The notes under the pieces are model-generated. The model saw only the letters and a program-made list of their open reading frames with translations. It searched no databases and was not told where the DNA came from. Made by a program: the position numbers and the translations under genes. This document shows, piece after piece, positions 51,686-60,436 of a stretch of 64,000 nucleotides of DNA (position 1 is its first letter; each line of letters begins with the position of its first letter). The stretch comes from DAINPP01 sp963667315 (GTDB taxonomy: Bacteria > Thermotogota > Thermotogae > MWEM01): the NCBI GenBank assembly GCA_963667315.1, contig OY763325.1:1736001-1800000 (forward strand), written 5' to 3'.

Positions 51686-51704
51686 CGATTTGATTCTCAA
51701 ATCG
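51686..51704 (-). terminator. Hairpin 1 directly after groEL
   Basis: CGATTTGA (51686-51693) and TCAAATCG (51697-51704), one base past the groEL stop codon, too close to translation for a simple terminator. Confidence 0.5.
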
Positions 51705-51705
51705 A

Positions 51706-53367
51706 CTACATCATTCCAGGCATTCCGCCCATTCCGCCCATGCCACCAGGCATTCCGCCAGGCATTCCACCTGCTGCGCCTTCTTCAACCTTGTCTACTA
51801 CGAGGACTTCCGTTGTGAGGAGCATGGCTGTGATGGACGCTGCGTTCTGGAGTGAGCTTCTTGTAACCTTTGTAGGATCGATGATTCCTGCATCTACGAG
51901 GTTTCTGTACTGGTTTCTGAGTGCGTCGTAACCGAATTCGCTGTCATCGTTGCTGTTGATCTTTTCGATGATGATGGACCCGTCTACTCCTGCGTTGAGA
52001 GCGATCTGTCTGATAGGTGCTTCCAGGGCTCTTGCCACGATGAGTGCACCGATCTTTTCTTCAGGAACTTCCAGGGCCATAGCTGCTGCTTCTACTGCCT
52101 TCTTCGCTCTGAGAAGTGTTACACCGCCACCGGGAACGATTCCTTCTTCAACGGCTGCTCTTGTTGCGCTGAGTGCGTCTTCGATTCTGTGCTTCTTTTC
52201 TTTAAGTTCTGTTTCTGTTGCTGCTCCAACCTTGATAACGGCAACGCCGCCGGAAAGCTTAGCCATTCTTTCCTGAAGTGTTTCCTTTTCGTAGTCGGAT
52301 GATGTATTTTCGATCTGTTTCTTGATCTGATTGATTCTTTCTTCGATTTCTTCAACGTTTCCGTGTCCGTCGATGATGATTGTGTCATCCTTTCTGACTC
52401 TTACAACATTTGCTCTTCCCAGATCTTCAAGTGTTGCCGCTTCCAGGGAAAGTCCTACTTCTTCACTGATAACTGTTCCACCTGTGAGGATAGCGAGATC
52501 CTGAAGCATGGCCTTTCTTCTGTCTCCGAATCCCGGTGCCTTGATTGCACAGGAGTCCAGGGTTCCCTTAAGTTTGTTGAGCACGAGTGTTGTGAGGCCT
52601 TCTCCTTCTACATCTTCTGCGATGATAAGGAGTGGTCTGCCGGACTGTGCTGCTTTTTCAAGAAGCGGAACGATTGGTTTGATATTTGTGATCTTCTTGT
52701 CTGTGATGAGCATAAGGGGTTCTTTAAGAACAACTTCCATCTTTTCCGTATCTGTTACGAAATAAGGTGAAATGTATCCTCTGTCGAACTGCATCCCTTC
52801 TGCGAAATCAACGAATGTTTCCATTGTCTTTGAATCTTCAACTGTGATAACGCCATCTTCTCCAACTTTATCCATTGCTTCTGCGATGTAGTTCCCGACT
52901 TCTTCGTCGTTGTTTGCACTGATGCTTGCAACGTGAGCGATGTCATCTTTACTTTCGATTTTCTTGCTTGCGCCTTTGATGCTTTCTACAGCAGCGTCTA
53001 CTCCAGCTTTGATTCCTCTTTTCATGATCATCGGGTTTGTTCCTGCCGCAATGTTCTTGAGACCTTCTTTTGCGATCGCCTGTGCGAGAACTGTAGCTGT
53101 TGTTGTTCCGTCTCCTGCTACATCGTTTGTCTTTGAAGCCACTTCTTTAAGAAGCTGTGCTCCCAGGTTTTCAAATTTATCTTCAAGTTCGATTTCTTTT
53201 GCGATTGATACACCATCGTTCGTAACCGTTGGGCTTCCCCAGCTCTTTTCAAGAACTACGTTTCTGCCTCTCGGTCCAAGTGTAACCTTTACTGCATCTG
53301 CGAGTTTAACCATTCCTGCTTCGAGACTTCTTCTTGCCTCTTCGTCAAATTTCATTAATTTTGCCAT
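51706..53367 (-). CDS. groEL: Chaperonin GroEL (Hsp60)
   Basis: This 553-residue group I chaperonin folds proteins in the cytoplasm with GroES. Signatures are VTLGPRGRNVVLEKSWGSPT, NDVAGDGTTTATVLAQAI (ATP site), AAVEEGIVPGGG and the C-terminal GGM-rich tail (GGMPGGMGGMGGMPGMM). TTAAGGGAGGACGTTC precedes the start. It is the second gene of the groES-groEL operon, 38 bp after groES. Confidence 0.98.
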   Translation of the reverse strand: MAKLMKFDEEARRSLEAGMVKLADAVKVTLGPRGRNVVLEKSWGSPTVTNDGVSIAKEIELEDKFENLGAQLLKEVASKTNDVAGDGTTTATVLAQAIAKEGLKNIAAGTNPMIMKRGIKAGVDAAVESIKGASKKIESKDDIAHVASISANNDEEVGNYIAEAMDKVGEDGVITVEDSKTMETFVDFAEGMQFDRGYISPYFVTDTEKMEVVLKEPLMLITDKKITNIKPIVPLLEKAAQSGRPLLIIAEDVEGEGLTTLVLNKLKGTLDSCAIKAPGFGDRRKAMLQDLAILTGGTVISEEVGLSLEAATLEDLGRANVVRVRKDDTIIIDGHGNVEEIEERINQIKKQIENTSSDYEKETLQERMAKLSGGVAVIKVGAATETELKEKKHRIEDALSATRAAVEEGIVPGGGVTLLRAKKAVEAAAMALEVPEEKIGALIVARALEAPIRQIALNAGVDGSIIIEKINSNDDSEFGYDALRNQYRNLVDAGIIDPTKVTRSSLQNAASITAMLLTTEVLVVDKVEEGAAGGMPGGMPGGMGGMGGMPGMM

Positions 53368-53405
53368 TTTGAACGTCCTCCCTTAATCCTTTGTATAATC
53401 GTCTC

Positions 53406-53672
53406 TTAACCTTCGATGAGGCCGAGAATGTCGCCTGAGTCTATGAGTATGAAATCTTCGCCGTCTACCTTAATTTCTGTCCCTGCGTACTTTGAAAAAA
53501 TAACTCTGTCGCCAACGTTGAGTTCTACATCGTCGAGTGTTCCAACAGCGATAACTTCTGCTGTCTGTGGTTTTTCTTTGCTTGTATCAGGAAGAACGAG
53601 TCCTCCTTCAGTTCTTTTTTCTTCTGTTATAGTCTTAATTAAAACTCTGTCACCAAGTGGTTTAATTCTCAT
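53406..53672 (-). CDS. groES: Co-chaperonin GroES
   Basis: This 88-residue protein is the lid of the GroEL chamber. It begins MRIKPLGDRVLIKTI and has the mobile loop region EEKRTEGGLVLPDTSKEK and the family motif VGDRVIFSKYAGTEI. AAGGAGGGATAATCGATG marks the start. It is preceded by a CIRCE operator, so expression is heat-controlled by HrcA (not in the window). Confidence 0.97.
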   Translation of the reverse strand: MRIKPLGDRVLIKTITEEKRTEGGLVLPDTSKEKPQTAEVIAVGTLDDVELNVGDRVIFSKYAGTEIKVDGEDFILIDSGDILGLIEG

Positions 53673-53691
53673 CGATTATCCCTCCTTAAAT

Positions 53692-53718
53692 TTAGCACTC
53701 TAATGTATCGATTGCTAA
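53692..53718. promoter_or_regulatory. CIRCE operator (one mismatch)
   Basis: TTAGCACTC-N9-GATTGCTAA matches the CIRCE consensus TTAGCACTC-N9-GAGTGCTAA except for one base (T for G). It lies between the groES promoter and start codon, the usual place for HrcA control. Confidence 0.88.
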
Positions 53719-53722
53719 TTGT

Positions 53723-53751
53723 ATGATACTAGAAATATTTACCTATTTCAA
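53723..53751 (-). promoter_or_regulatory. groESL promoter
   Basis: On the minus strand TTGAAA (53746-53751), 17 bp, TATCAT (53723-53728). CIRCE begins just after the expected start of transcription. Confidence 0.6.
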
Positions 53752-53852
53752 ACCTAATCTCATCCTTATATAGTTATTTATACGTATATATTATTGATTA
53801 AGTTATTATTATTCTTTATTACTCCTTTTTACTGCTTTTTTTTGCCTTTTAC

Positions 53853-54455
53853 TCACTTTTCTATGCTATCAATATCTATTGTACATCCTTTATTATCTGA
53901 TATGATTTTCACGAGATGTTCTTTATTTCCCATAATGATACTTTTTGCTCCAACATCCCCTTTTAAGGCCAACATAACCTCAAAATAAGCAGCACCGAAA
54001 AGAACCGGGAATCCCGGAATATTTTCATAACAGGGTCTTACAATCAACTTATATCCTTCTCCACAGCTTTTCTTACAGTGGATGTAAGTTTCAATGACCG
54101 CCTCAACATCTTCGACGGTAATAAAAGGCATATCCGCAAGCATCAGCACAACGGCTTCCGAATTCAGCTCAATCGCTTTTTTTATGCCTGTTACGATCGA
54201 ACTCGCCATTCCTGTTTTATACAACGGATTCAAGAAAACCTGCCAATTAGCAGCCTTTTCTCTGACAAAACTTTCCTGCAAGTCATTCGTAACTAATATT
54301 TTATTTAACTCTATTGAGTCGAAGCGTTTCATGTTATTAACTATATACAACACTTTTTCAAGCATTGTTTCTTTTCCTTCCGGTCTATAGCGTATTTTTT
54401 CCCCATTCATTCTTTTCGCTTCTCCAGCCGCAAGGAGAATGACAGATAAATTCAT
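53853..54455 (-). CDS. MobA-like NTP transferase, probable molybdenum cofactor cytidylyltransferase
   Basis: This 200-residue nucleotidyltransferase starts MNLSVILLAAGEAKRMNGEK, the LAAGxxxRM-G NTP-binding loop. It continues with NPLYKTGMASSIVTGI and LMLADMPFIT, features of the MocA/NTP_transf_3 group. MocA adds CMP to molybdopterin for xanthine-dehydrogenase-type enzymes, which fits the orphan molybdenum subunit at 35.5 kb; this link is inferred. The open frame extends 15 codons further up, but ATG 54455 after AAAAGGAGGCGGAAA is clearly the start. Confidence 0.8.
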   Translation of the reverse strand: MNLSVILLAAGEAKRMNGEKIRYRPEGKETMLEKVLYIVNNMKRFDSIELNKILVTNDLQESFVREKAANWQVFLNPLYKTGMASSIVTGIKKAIELNSEAVVLMLADMPFITVEDVEAVIETYIHCKKSCGEGYKLIVRPCYENIPGFPVLFGAAYFEVMLALKGDVGAKSIIMGNKEHLVKIISDNKGCTIDIDSIEK

Positions 54456-54859
54456 TTTCCGCCTCCTTTTAAAATTAACCATAAAAACAACCGGCATCAA
54501 AACAGTCTCACCATCGACTATTAGACCATATTCTGCTTTTTTATCATCTCTTTATTGTTTTCATTAACTATTTCTCTTTTTATATCAAAAGAATCACCAT
54601 ACAAAAACATAAATTTTAAAATCTACCGACAAATTTTTGTTTCTTTTTCAACGCATCATCTTTTATGCGGTTCTTGTGCTCTTTTAATAAATGGCGTTAA
54701 CGGTCATTCTAAAATTATTCTCAATTCCATACACCGCAACTACTTCATACAATAATTTGTATACCTTTACAGTTTCTTCACCTCTTTGTTGTTATACTCG
54801 CTTCTTCATAAACGTCTATGTTTGGGAAGACAAATTATTTTGAATTGAGGAGTGATTGA
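54456..54859. other. Gene-poor AT-rich gap
   Basis: About 400 bp between the divergent mocA-like and osmC-like genes. I see only AT-rich sequence, a short CGCAT..ATGCG hairpin near 54650 and a weak TATACT near 54795. No clear promoter pair, RNA gene or reading frame of note is present. Confidence 0.5.
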
Positions 54860-55297
54860 ATGCCAATGATTAAATTTGGAGTACACGCAGAAAGCAAGCA
54901 CCACGCACAGGTGGAAGTAACAGCCAGGAATTTTAAGATGATCGTGGACGAACCACCAAATCTCGGCGGAACAGATGAAGGGGCTAATCCAGTAGAGTAC
55001 GTTCTTGCAGCTCTTGCAGGATGTCTTAATGTAGTCGGTCATATGGTGGCAAAAGAGATGAATTTTGAGATAAAGGCATTATCTTTTGATATCGAGGGTG
55101 AACTCGATCCGGCAGGATTCATGGGTAAAGCGAAAGATGTAAGACCCGGCTATCAGAGTATTACCGTAAAGGCTAATGTCGATACGGAAGCCGATGACGC
55201 CACGCTTGAGAAATGGCTTGAAATAATCGAAAGCAGATGTCCGGTCAGCGATAATCTCCAGAATCCGACACCTGTCAAGCTTGAAATCGTAAAATAA
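54860..55297 (+). CDS. OsmC-family protein
   Basis: This 145-residue protein of the OsmC/Ohr fold has the two redox cysteines in the expected places: AALAGCLNVVGHM and ESRCPVSDNL. Such proteins reduce organic hydroperoxides or act on other thiol-reactive substrates. It resembles the YhfA/SfrA-like subgroup more than Ohr, with NPVEYVLAALAGC. GAGGAGTGATTGAATG supports the start. Monocistronic with a terminator at 55344. Confidence 0.9.
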   Translation: MPMIKFGVHAESKHHAQVEVTARNFKMIVDEPPNLGGTDEGANPVEYVLAALAGCLNVVGHMVAKEMNFEIKALSFDIEGELDPAGFMGKAKDVRPGYQSITVKANVDTEADDATLEKWLEIIESRCPVSDNLQNPTPVKLEIVK

Positions 55298-55343
55298 AAA
55301 AAGTAAAAAACTTTTAAAACACCTTAAATAGCGCAACAGACGT

Positions 55344-55370
55344 AAAAGCTCCCTTTAAATGGGAGCTTTT
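55344..55370 (+). terminator. Rho-independent terminator
   Basis: AAAAGCTCCC (55344-55353) and GGGAGCTTTT (55361-55370) with a 7-nt loop, after osmC. Confidence 0.88.
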
Positions 55371-55413
55371 ATGTTATTATTGGGGGAATTAGATTTTGGA
55401 GGTTGAGTAAAGC

Positions 55414-56301
55414 GTGCTACCCGAAACCGGAAATTATGTAGAATTGTATAAAACAGGTGAGTTACAGAGGATCTTGGACAGTGTGGTTTCAAATCTCGAA
55501 AACTGCCGATTATGCCCCAGGATGTGCGGCGTTAACAGAAAAGAGGAAAAAGGAGCTTGTCTGCAATCCGACAAACCAATGTTTACAAACGCCGTCGTTC
55601 ACACCGGTGAAGAACCCCCTCTGATCACGGGAACAGGTGCCGGGACCGTTTTTTTCACCGGCTGCCCCATGAAATGCGTTTATTGCCAGAACTTCGCCTT
55701 CTCGCAACTGAACAACGGGACAGAATATTCAGCGGAACAGCTCGCCGATACTTTTCTCGAACTCCAGAATAAAGGCGTATGCAATATAGACCTTGTCACA
55801 CCTACACCACATATCGTCAGCATCGTTCAGGCGTTAATAACAGCAGTCCCAAAAGGTCTCACGATCCCAATCGTATACAACACCAGCAGTTATGACAATG
55901 TTGATATCCTAAAAAATATAGAGGGGATTATAGATGTTTATCTGGCTGATATCCGATATACGGACGACACTCTCGGTTTAAAATACTCGGGAGTACCCGG
56001 ATATTGGACACATGCCAAAAGGGCCATCAGGGAAATGTTCAGACAGGTTGGTTCCAGAAGACTGATCATCAGACACCTTGTTCTCCCAAACGGCATCTCC
56101 GGTACGAGAGAGGCCATGGCATTTGTCGCAGAGGAATTATCAACCAGGGTGAACATCTCACTTATGTCACAGTATTTCCCCGTTTTCAAAGCACTCGATA
56201 CAGCAGAGCTTTCAAGAAAGATCACAGCGGAAGAATACGATGAAGCGGTTGCTATAATGGCGGAATACGGCCTTTACAACGGCTGGGTACAGGATTTTTA
56301 A
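55414..56301 (+). CDS. Radical SAM protein, PflA-like (COG1313 type)
   Basis: This 295-residue protein has the radical SAM [4Fe-4S] motif GCPMKCVYCQN and an N-terminal cysteine block (CRLCPRMCGVNRKEEKGAC) that could hold a further cluster. The arrangement matches the PflA-like family annotated as putative pyruvate-formate-lyase activating enzyme, whose true substrate is usually unknown. No glycyl-radical enzyme lies nearby. The start is a GTG 11 nt after GGAGG. It stands 46 bp before the response regulator gene. Confidence 0.87.
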   Translation: MLPETGNYVELYKTGELQRILDSVVSNLENCRLCPRMCGVNRKEEKGACLQSDKPMFTNAVVHTGEEPPLITGTGAGTVFFTGCPMKCVYCQNFAFSQLNNGTEYSAEQLADTFLELQNKGVCNIDLVTPTPHIVSIVQALITAVPKGLTIPIVYNTSSYDNVDILKNIEGIIDVYLADIRYTDDTLGLKYSGVPGYWTHAKRAIREMFRQVGSRRLIIRHLVLPNGISGTREAMAFVAEELSTRVNISLMSQYFPVFKALDTAELSRKITAEEYDEAVAIMAEYGLYNGWVQDF

Positions 56302-56307
56302 CTATGG

Positions 56308-56313
56308 TATAAT
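56308..56313 (+). promoter_or_regulatory. Extended -10 promoter of the response regulator/Trk operon
   Basis: TGGTATAAT (56305-56313) is an extended -10 box, 35 bp before the start codon. No good -35 is seen. Confidence 0.5.
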
Positions 56314-56347
56314 GATTCGATTTTATTCTTTTTTCAGGAGATAAATA

Positions 56348-56983
56348 ATGGCAAGATTTTTGATCGTAGATGATGAATCAGCAATAAGAAATATGATAAA
56401 AAAATACATTGAGGAAATGGCGTTTGAAGCCGACAGCTGCTCAAACGGAGAAGAAGCCTTGAAAGCGCTATTCGACACAAGATACGACGGCGTCTTCACG
56501 GACCTCAGGATGCCCGGCATGGATGGGTTCGCATTGCTTGAAGCGATGAAGGAGGAAGGGTTTACGACACCCGTTTCTGTCGTTTCTGCTTACTCGGAAC
56601 CTGAAAATATTATCCGGTGTTTCAAACTCGGTGCTATCGATTTCGTCACAAAACCATTTTCACCGGATGAGATCAAGGATGTTATCAAAGAGATGTTGAA
56701 ACACAAACTGGATATGAAAGAAACGGCACAGTATATCAGAGGACTGATCAAGCAAGGGGCCATCAAAAGTGCTGAAGACTATCTCAAAGAGCTTTTTTAT
56801 TCATTCCCTTCATCCCCGATCCCCCATTATCTGATGGGTTTAAAATTTCTTGCTGAAAATGATACCCGAATGGCAAAACATCATCTAAGAGCCTCCAACG
56901 CATTAGATGATGGCTATGAGCCGGCAAAATCCAAACTTTTAAGTATTGACGAGGAAGATAAAAATGGCGAAGAAGAACGTTAG
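56348..56983 (+). CDS. Response regulator with helical C-terminal domain
   Basis: This 211-residue protein has a REC domain with acidic pocket D8/D9, phospho-acceptor D52 (FTDLRMPGMDG) and the conserved Lys in FVTKPFSP. Residues ~125-200 are helical and resemble a tetratricopeptide-like fold (QGAIKSAEDYLKELFYSFPS), not a DNA-binding domain. Output is thus likely by protein contact. It overlaps trkA copy 1 by 20 bp and probably controls potassium uptake by that operon; no cognate kinase is adjacent. Confidence 0.9.
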   Translation: MARFLIVDDESAIRNMIKKYIEEMAFEADSCSNGEEALKALFDTRYDGVFTDLRMPGMDGFALLEAMKEEGFTTPVSVVSAYSEPENIIRCFKLGAIDFVTKPFSPDEIKDVIKEMLKHKLDMKETAQYIRGLIKQGAIKSAEDYLKELFYSFPSSPIPHYLMGLKFLAENDTRMAKHHLRASNALDDGYEPAKSKLLSIDEEDKNGEEER

Positions 56984-57401
56984 TTGGTATGTCATCATCA
57001 TCGGTTGCGGCCGTCTTGGCTCAAAGATAGCCAGCAATCTCTCCAATCAGGGACACAGTGTCGTGATACTGGATAGAGATGAGAAAAGTTTTGATCATCT
57101 GACACAGGAATTCACGGGATTCACAATTGTCGGAAATGCCACTGAGCTTGAATCTTTAAAAAAAGCAAAGATATCAAAGGCAACGATGGTTTTAGCCTTT
57201 ACAAATAAAGACAACATCAATTACATGGTTTCACAGGTTGCAAAAGAGGTATTCAACGTCCCGCACGTCATCGCTCGAATCTACGATCCCGACAACGTCC
57301 AGCTTTTCAATCAGATAGACGTCAAGACGATTATTCCGATGAACCTCGCTGAAGTTGCTTTAAATAAGACCTTTGATGAAATCACGGGTGATTTGTTATG
57401 A
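56964..57401 (+). CDS. TrkA-type potassium uptake subunit A (RCK-N domain only)
   Basis: This 145-residue NAD-binding RCK-N protein has IIIGCGRLGSKIASNLSNQG and VVILDRDEKSFDHL, then GNATELESLKKAKI. It has no C-terminal TrkA_C domain. The following gene provides a full subunit. This matches the two-subunit TrkA ring of Thermotoga maritima (TM1088A/B). The frame opens at 56946, but ATG 56964 (MAKKNVSWYV) is preferred. It overlaps the next gene by 4 bp (ATGA). Confidence 0.9.
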   Translation: MAKKNVSWYVIIIGCGRLGSKIASNLSNQGHSVVILDRDEKSFDHLTQEFTGFTIVGNATELESLKKAKISKATMVLAFTNKDNINYMVSQVAKEVFNVPHVIARIYDPDNVQLFNQIDVKTIIPMNLAEVALNKTFDEITGDLL

Positions 57402-58057
57402 AAATAATCCTCGCCGGCGGAAGAAGGGTCACTTATTACCTGGCAAAATCCCTGATTGCTAAGGGAACCAACGTCGTTATTATCAATAAGGACAAAGACT
57501 ACTGCATGGAGATGGCGAGGCAGATCAAGGCACTGATCATTCATGGAGACGCCAGTAAGATAGAAACACTGCAAAAGGCAGAGATATTTGACAACGACAT
57601 CGTTCTCGCCCTCACACCGCTTGACGAAGATAACTTGATCATCGCACAGCTCTGCAAAAGGGTTTTAGATATCAATAAAGTTTACACACTGGTCAATGAT
57701 CCGGAGAATGCCGAATTGTTCAAAAAGCTCGGTATCGACAGCGTTATCAGTATGACGGAGATCCTTTCAACACTGATTGAGCAGCGTGTATCTTCAAGAC
57801 TCACCAATATCATGTCATTTGAAGAAGGAAAAGGGCTCGTTCTGCAGCTCACACTCGAAGAGGGTTTCCCCGCCAACGGCAAGATGCTTAAAAATCTCGG
57901 ACTGCCAAAGGGAGCCATCGTGGGAGCCATCACCAGAAACGAGGAACTCATCGTCCCTCATGGCGAAACATTACTGAAAGAGGGGGACAGGCTGGCAGTC
58001 ATGTGCAAACCATCTGTACAGACTCAGACTGTCAAGATTATTTCCGGAAAGGATTGA
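57398..58057 (+). CDS. TrkA-type potassium uptake subunit B (RCK-N plus TrkA_C)
   Basis: This 219-residue protein has an RCK-N domain (IILAGGRRVTYYLAKSLIAKG, VVIINKDKDYC, HGDASKIETLQKAEI) and a C-terminal TrkA_C ligand domain from about residue 135 (FEEGKGLVLQLTLEEGFPAN, then LKEGDRLAVMCKP). The GGRR in the first loop differs from the GxGxxG of subunit A, so nucleotide binding may differ between the two. It forms the gating ring for the TrkH channel that starts 1 bp after its stop. Confidence 0.93.
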   Translation: MKIILAGGRRVTYYLAKSLIAKGTNVVIINKDKDYCMEMARQIKALIIHGDASKIETLQKAEIFDNDIVLALTPLDEDNLIIAQLCKRVLDINKVYTLVNDPENAELFKKLGIDSVISMTEILSTLIEQRVSSRLTNIMSFEEGKGLVLQLTLEEGFPANGKMLKNLGLPKGAIVGAITRNEELIVPHGETLLKEGDRLAVMCKPSVQTQTVKIISGKD

Positions 58058-58058
58058 T

Positions 58059-59543
58059 ATGGCTTACAAAAAAATACTCAGGACACAATACAGTACGATA
58101 TTCACGAATCTCGGTTGGATGTTGATGTCTTTTTCGGCAATTCTGCTCCTCCCGCTTATCTTTTTGTTTTTTTATCCCGAGGAGACACCCAATGCAATCT
58201 ATTTTGTTGAAAGTGCCGCTATTTCCTTTATTGTAGGATATATCCTCTGGTTCTCCTTCAATAAAAAGTCTCAAAGCAGCAAACTGACTATTCACGAAGG
58301 CGCGATCATCGTTTTTCTCGTATGGGTGGCTGCTGTCGTTCTGTCCGCATTACCGTTCGTGTTTGGCAACATACTCAATATGACGCATGCCGTATTTGAA
58401 AGCACAAGCGGCTGGACAACAACCGGGCTGACACTGGTCCACGAGGAAAAGATCCCAAAACTGTTCCTCGTCTGGCGTTCTCTGATGCAGTATTTCGGCG
58501 GAGCCGGTTTCGCCATCATCATGCTTTCTTCAATAGGTGGGGGGGTAAGTTCCGGTATTTACGCCGCAGAAGGACGAATGGACAATCTTCAGCCACATAT
58601 CAAAAAATCCACAAAGACGATACTCAGCATTTATTTTACCTACGCACTGATCGGTTTTTCCGCCTATGTCTTCGCCGGGATGACACCGTTTGATGCCTTT
58701 AATCATGCATTGACAGGGCTTGCAACCGGTGGTTTTTCAACGAGACATGCCAGTATCGGATTTTATAACAGCATTCCGATCGAGATCATAACGATCGTCC
58801 TCATGACTTTGGGAACAACGGGATTCGGAGTTCATTATCTCCTTTGGTCGGGAGATTTTAAGCAATTGAAGAAGAACGTTGAACCCTGGACCTATTTTGT
58901 CATACTGGTGATCTTCATCCCGCTTCTCGTAAGTGCTGTGTTTGGCGGCGTGTATACGACGATGCCCCAATCCATCAGGCAATCCACATTCCAGGCTGTT
59001 TCTGCCCTGACCGGAACGGGTTTTGCGACAACAGATATGACCGTCTGGAATCATTATGCACTGCTGCTCATGACGTTGCTCATGATCTTCGGAGGTATGA
59101 TGGATTCTACTTCAGGTGGTTTGAAACTCTTCAGAATATTCGTGATTTTTAAGGCGATCTGGATAGAGATAGAAAATTTCTTCCTTCCGAAAGGAGCCGT
59201 TCGTGATCATCGTGCTTGGAAAGGGAATGTGGAATACAAGATCGACAGCAATCTGCTGAAAAGCATCCTGATATTCACCGTATTGTATGTGCTGAACTAC
59301 ACGGTAGGTGTTGCCGTACTTGTCGCTCACGGTCATGACTTCATGACCGCAGCCTTTGAATACGCCTCTGCATTGTCAACCGTAGGATTATCTCTCGGGA
59401 TCACATCAACAGCGGCACCTGATGCCATCATCTGGACTGAGACGATTGGCATGTTTCTTGGAAGGCTCGAATTTATAATTATTTTATATGCTATCGCAAA
59501 AATATTCAGAGATTTAAAACAGTATTTACAATCCGGGGAGTGA
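58059..59543 (+). CDS. trkH: Potassium uptake channel TrkH
   Basis: This 494-residue inner-membrane protein has the four selectivity-filter regions of TrkH/KtrB. Candidates are STSGWTTTGLTL, GLATGGFSTR, LTGTGFATTDMT and SALSTVGLSLG. It imports K+ with the two TrkA subunits just upstream. The N-terminus (MAYKKILRTQYSTIFTNLGW) is short and cytoplasmic. The operon order response regulator-trkA-trkA-trkH is unusual outside the Thermotogae in my recollection. Confidence 0.94.
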   Translation: MAYKKILRTQYSTIFTNLGWMLMSFSAILLLPLIFLFFYPEETPNAIYFVESAAISFIVGYILWFSFNKKSQSSKLTIHEGAIIVFLVWVAAVVLSALPFVFGNILNMTHAVFESTSGWTTTGLTLVHEEKIPKLFLVWRSLMQYFGGAGFAIIMLSSIGGGVSSGIYAAEGRMDNLQPHIKKSTKTILSIYFTYALIGFSAYVFAGMTPFDAFNHALTGLATGGFSTRHASIGFYNSIPIEIITIVLMTLGTTGFGVHYLLWSGDFKQLKKNVEPWTYFVILVIFIPLLVSAVFGGVYTTMPQSIRQSTFQAVSALTGTGFATTDMTVWNHYALLLMTLLMIFGGMMDSTSGGLKLFRIFVIFKAIWIEIENFFLPKGAVRDHRAWKGNVEYKIDSNLLKSILIFTVLYVLNYTVGVAVLVAHGHDFMTAAFEYASALSTVGLSLGITSTAAPDAIIWTETIGMFLGRLEFIIILYAIAKIFRDLKQYLQSGE

Positions 59544-59697
59544 TTTCCCGCTAAAAGTGGTATAATCTTATTGTTGGGGTTTGCGAAAACCTCTCATGGG
59601 ATCCGGTTAATTTAAGATTTTGTAAGATATTTTTGAATATGTGTTTTACGTCTATATGTTATACCTTTATTCAAAACACTTTTAGTGGAGGTTCATT

Positions 59698-60228
59698 ATG
59701 ATCAGTGCTGCCGCTTATGCGCAAAATATACCTCTTAAGGCAACGCCGGCGGATAAAAAGATACAATCCGGCAGGTTAAATGATCTGTTGCGAAAGATCA
59801 ACAAATCTGAAAATAAAGCCGAGCTGCTAATGAAATATCAGTATTTGACCGAATTGATTCGCGGAAGTAAAAGTTCCGAGATCGGTCATTTTATCGATAA
59901 ACTCGCCTCCGAACTTTCAGTTGATGAAAAGAAATTCAAAAAACTGCAAACACAATTAAAAAACGAAAATAGATTTGTCAACAGCAAACAGTTCAAGAAA
60001 CTCTTCCCGAGGGGTGGTGTTCTTTTCGAATTCAGCAATTACGGTGTTGCCGCACGAGAAGAACTTCGTGAGATCGTTGCGGGAACTGCAAAGGACACAA
60101 CGAGTGATTTTTTCCCAATCAACACCTATTTCAAGAAAAGTGTTTCTTTAAACGGTCTCTATGTTGAAACCTATGATTCATCGACTTTTGACGGACTCAA
60201 AGGCCAGGCTTTTGATTATTATTTTTGA
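59698..60228 (+). CDS. Unknown soluble protein, partly helical
   Basis: This 176-residue protein has a basic helical first half (GRLNDLLRKINKSENKAELL... and DEKKFKKLQTQLKNENRF) and a second half with KQFKKLFPRGGVLFEFSNYG and GLYVETYDSSTFDG. I do not recognise a family. There is no clear signal peptide. TAGTGGAGGTTCATTATG supports the start. It follows trkH by 154 bp, with an extended -10-like TGGTATAAT at 59558-59566. It lies upstream of the candidate structured RNA. Confidence 0.65.
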   Translation: MISAAAYAQNIPLKATPADKKIQSGRLNDLLRKINKSENKAELLMKYQYLTELIRGSKSSEIGHFIDKLASELSVDEKKFKKLQTQLKNENRFVNSKQFKKLFPRGGVLFEFSNYGVAAREELREIVAGTAKDTTSDFFPINTYFKKSVSLNGLYVETYDSSTFDGLKGQAFDYYF

Positions 60229-60298
60229 TTCTTTTAGTTTTAACCGAATGTTAATTTTCTAAATTAAACGACAATAAACAACAAAATAAGAAGAAAAC

Positions 60299-60436
60299 AG
60301 TCTCCTCTCTGGAGGGGTTTCAGTTTCGGCTGAAGGGATGGGTTTTTAAGATAATGAAGATCAGCAGCTTGTTTGTGATCGTATCTGGATCTATCTTATC
60401 CCTATTAGGGAACCCTATCCAGGGAGGAGACTTTTT
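60299..60436 (+). ncRNA. Candidate structured RNA with terminal T tract
   Basis: AGTCTCCTCTCTGGA (60299-60313) pairs over 15 bp with TCCAGGGAGGAGACT (60418-60432, one G-U). The pairing continues after a bulge with GGG/CCC (60315-60317 / 60413-60415). Inside lie three elements: hairpin TTCAG/CTGAA (60319-60334), a long arm TAAGATA/TATCTTA (60347-60353 / 60392-60398) that encloses GATCA/TGATC (60359-60380), and hairpin TCCC/GGGA (60399-60411). A TTTTT run follows the outer stem. This looks like a compact multi-branch RNA ending in an intrinsic terminator. No known family signature was recognised. Confidence 0.6.

Noticed and set aside
60299..60436. Structured RNA as 6S RNA or SRP RNA
   Set aside because: The multi-branch fold lacks the single central bubble of 6S and the SRP tetraloop/GGAA motifs.
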